Assembly (NCBI GenBank): GCA_003946805.1
Contig: RPSH01000003.1
Span: 155,519-219,518 of the forward strand
Length of the DNA: 64,000 nt
From: Bacillus sp. 2B10
Lineage (GTDB): Bacteria > Pseudomonadota > Alphaproteobacteria > Sphingomonadales > Sphingomonadaceae
Reading direction: 5' to 3'
Shown here: piece by piece, positions 63,597 through 64,000 of the stretch
Numbering within the stretch: position 1 is the first letter of the stretch
How the letters are laid out: each line of letters opens with the position of its first letter
Notes under the pieces: model-generated
The model's input: the letters and a program-made list of their open reading frames with translations, nothing else
The model's database searches: none
What the model was told of the DNA's origin: nothing
Made by a program: the position numbers and the translations under genes

Positions 63597-64000
63597 ACTC
63601 ATTTCACGGCTACAAAAGAAACCGGCGCTCCGCTTCCCATCAACGACCTTCAATCCGACCCAATTTCCGGCTCGGCGAAGATTGATTACCGGTGCCACGC
63701 ATCTCGCGCGGCTTGAACGTTTGCCGCACGAACCGCGGTCGATGTCGGCGAACGTGCAGGCTCCTCGCCAGTCACCCCGTTTTGAGCCTTCTTGACGGTA
63801 TTTATCATCGCCGCGCGCGCGCGCGGGGATGCAGGGCGTAATCATGCAGCGCCTTTCGCAAGCGCGCGGAGAGCGTAAGCGTGGCCGGCAGGCCGCCTTG
63901 CGGTAGCATTGGCATCCGGGATGCTTGTCGCCTTTGACGAGGGCGCGGACGGTGCGGGAAGTTTTCGGTACGACGACTGGTCATACGAGCACTCGTATGA
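63597..64000. other. Gene-free or decayed right end
   Basis: No convincing gene is seen in these 404 bases. On the minus strand a frame open from the window edge reads LPQGGLPATLTLSARLRKAL then HDYALHPR and stops at 63805-63807; its composition faintly recalls the short DUF2274 proteins that follow trbI in conjugative clusters, but the match is too weak to call. A CG-dinucleotide run lies at about 63810-63825. Confidence 0.4.
63981..64000. promoter_or_regulatory. Perfect 9-bp-arm dyad at the window end
   Basis: TCATACGAG (63981-63989) and CTCGTATGA (63992-64000) are exact complements around a two-base centre. The AT-rich, regulator-type arms differ from the GC-rich intergenic repeats of the core region, so an operator or a recombination site is more likely than a REP element. 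Confidence 0.55.

Noticed and set aside
63504..63845. A 113-codon minus-strand open frame at the right end
   Set aside because: It overlaps the 3' end of the PLD-like gene in antisense and shows no recognisable features.
63805..64000. A frame entering from the right edge on the minus strand that faintly recalls DUF2274
   Set aside because: Only about 20 residues look similar and the flanking residues do not fit, so I do not call a gene.

Overview
The window looks like a chromosomal segment of a Sphingomonas-type alphaproteobacterium. The evidence is high GC with strong third-position G/C preference, a crtY-crtI-crtB carotenoid operon, a GGAAC-N16-CGTT (EcfG-type) promoter, tight ATGA/GTGA/TGATG gene overlaps, and dispersed intergenic inverted repeats. 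No rRNA, tRNA or CRISPR array was recognised.

Layout. 1-5700: the end of an MscS channel, a dienelactone hydrolase-like enzyme, a CoA-binding protein, the Mrp/ApbC Fe-S carrier ATPase and the HflK-HflC pair. 5794-10035: a Do/DegP periplasmic protease with a clear terminator, a HerA-type ATPase and an AraC-type regulator. 10190-13775: a GH130 and GT4 carbohydrate pair. 13917-19419: QueF, an Fe-S photolyase, then sulfurtransferase, PLP lyase and a second MscS. 19489-25846: an acyltransferase-like protein and a probable glycosylation locus (two polytopic GT-C-like proteins divergent from a GT2 polyprenyl-phosphate glycosyltransferase). 25877-38167: ArgG, an EF-hand protein, the DUF721-DsbA-DsbA-SMC operon divergent from MutY-serine hydrolase-NudC, then PheA and a membrane-anchored cytochrome c. 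39070-49756: HAD phosphatase, YggS, a TMP synthase-like protein, an AI-2E family permease, the carotenoid operon (crtY, crtI, a low-GC secreted protein, a LOG protein, crtB), a di-iron hydroxylase, DUF2141 and MipA/OmpV proteins, and PPK2.

From about 49.8 kb the window becomes an accessory, defence-type island with a different codon mix. It holds a hipBA toxin-antitoxin pair behind a 46-bp palindrome, wreckage of a tyrosine integrase fused to the tail of a UvrD-like helicase, and then the most interesting unit. A sigma54 enhancer-binding regulator with an RtcR-like (CARF-type) sensor domain is divergent from a type I restriction-modification operon (hsdR-hsdM-hsdS). That operon continues into an AAA/DUF3696 ATPase and a protein with a degenerate phospholipase-D-like motif. 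A near-consensus -24/-12 promoter sits in front of hsdR, and candidate activator sites overlap the regulator's own start codon. I infer a ligand-induced restriction system with an added ATPase-effector module, quite unlike a constitutively expressed type I system. The last 400 bases are non-coding or decayed and end in a perfect 9-bp-arm dyad.

How the genes work together: envelope homeostasis (MscS twins, HflKC, DegP, DsbA-like proteins, MipA) and pigment or light-damage biology (carotenoids, photolyase) dominate the core part, while the right end is a mobile-element scar loaded with conflict systems.
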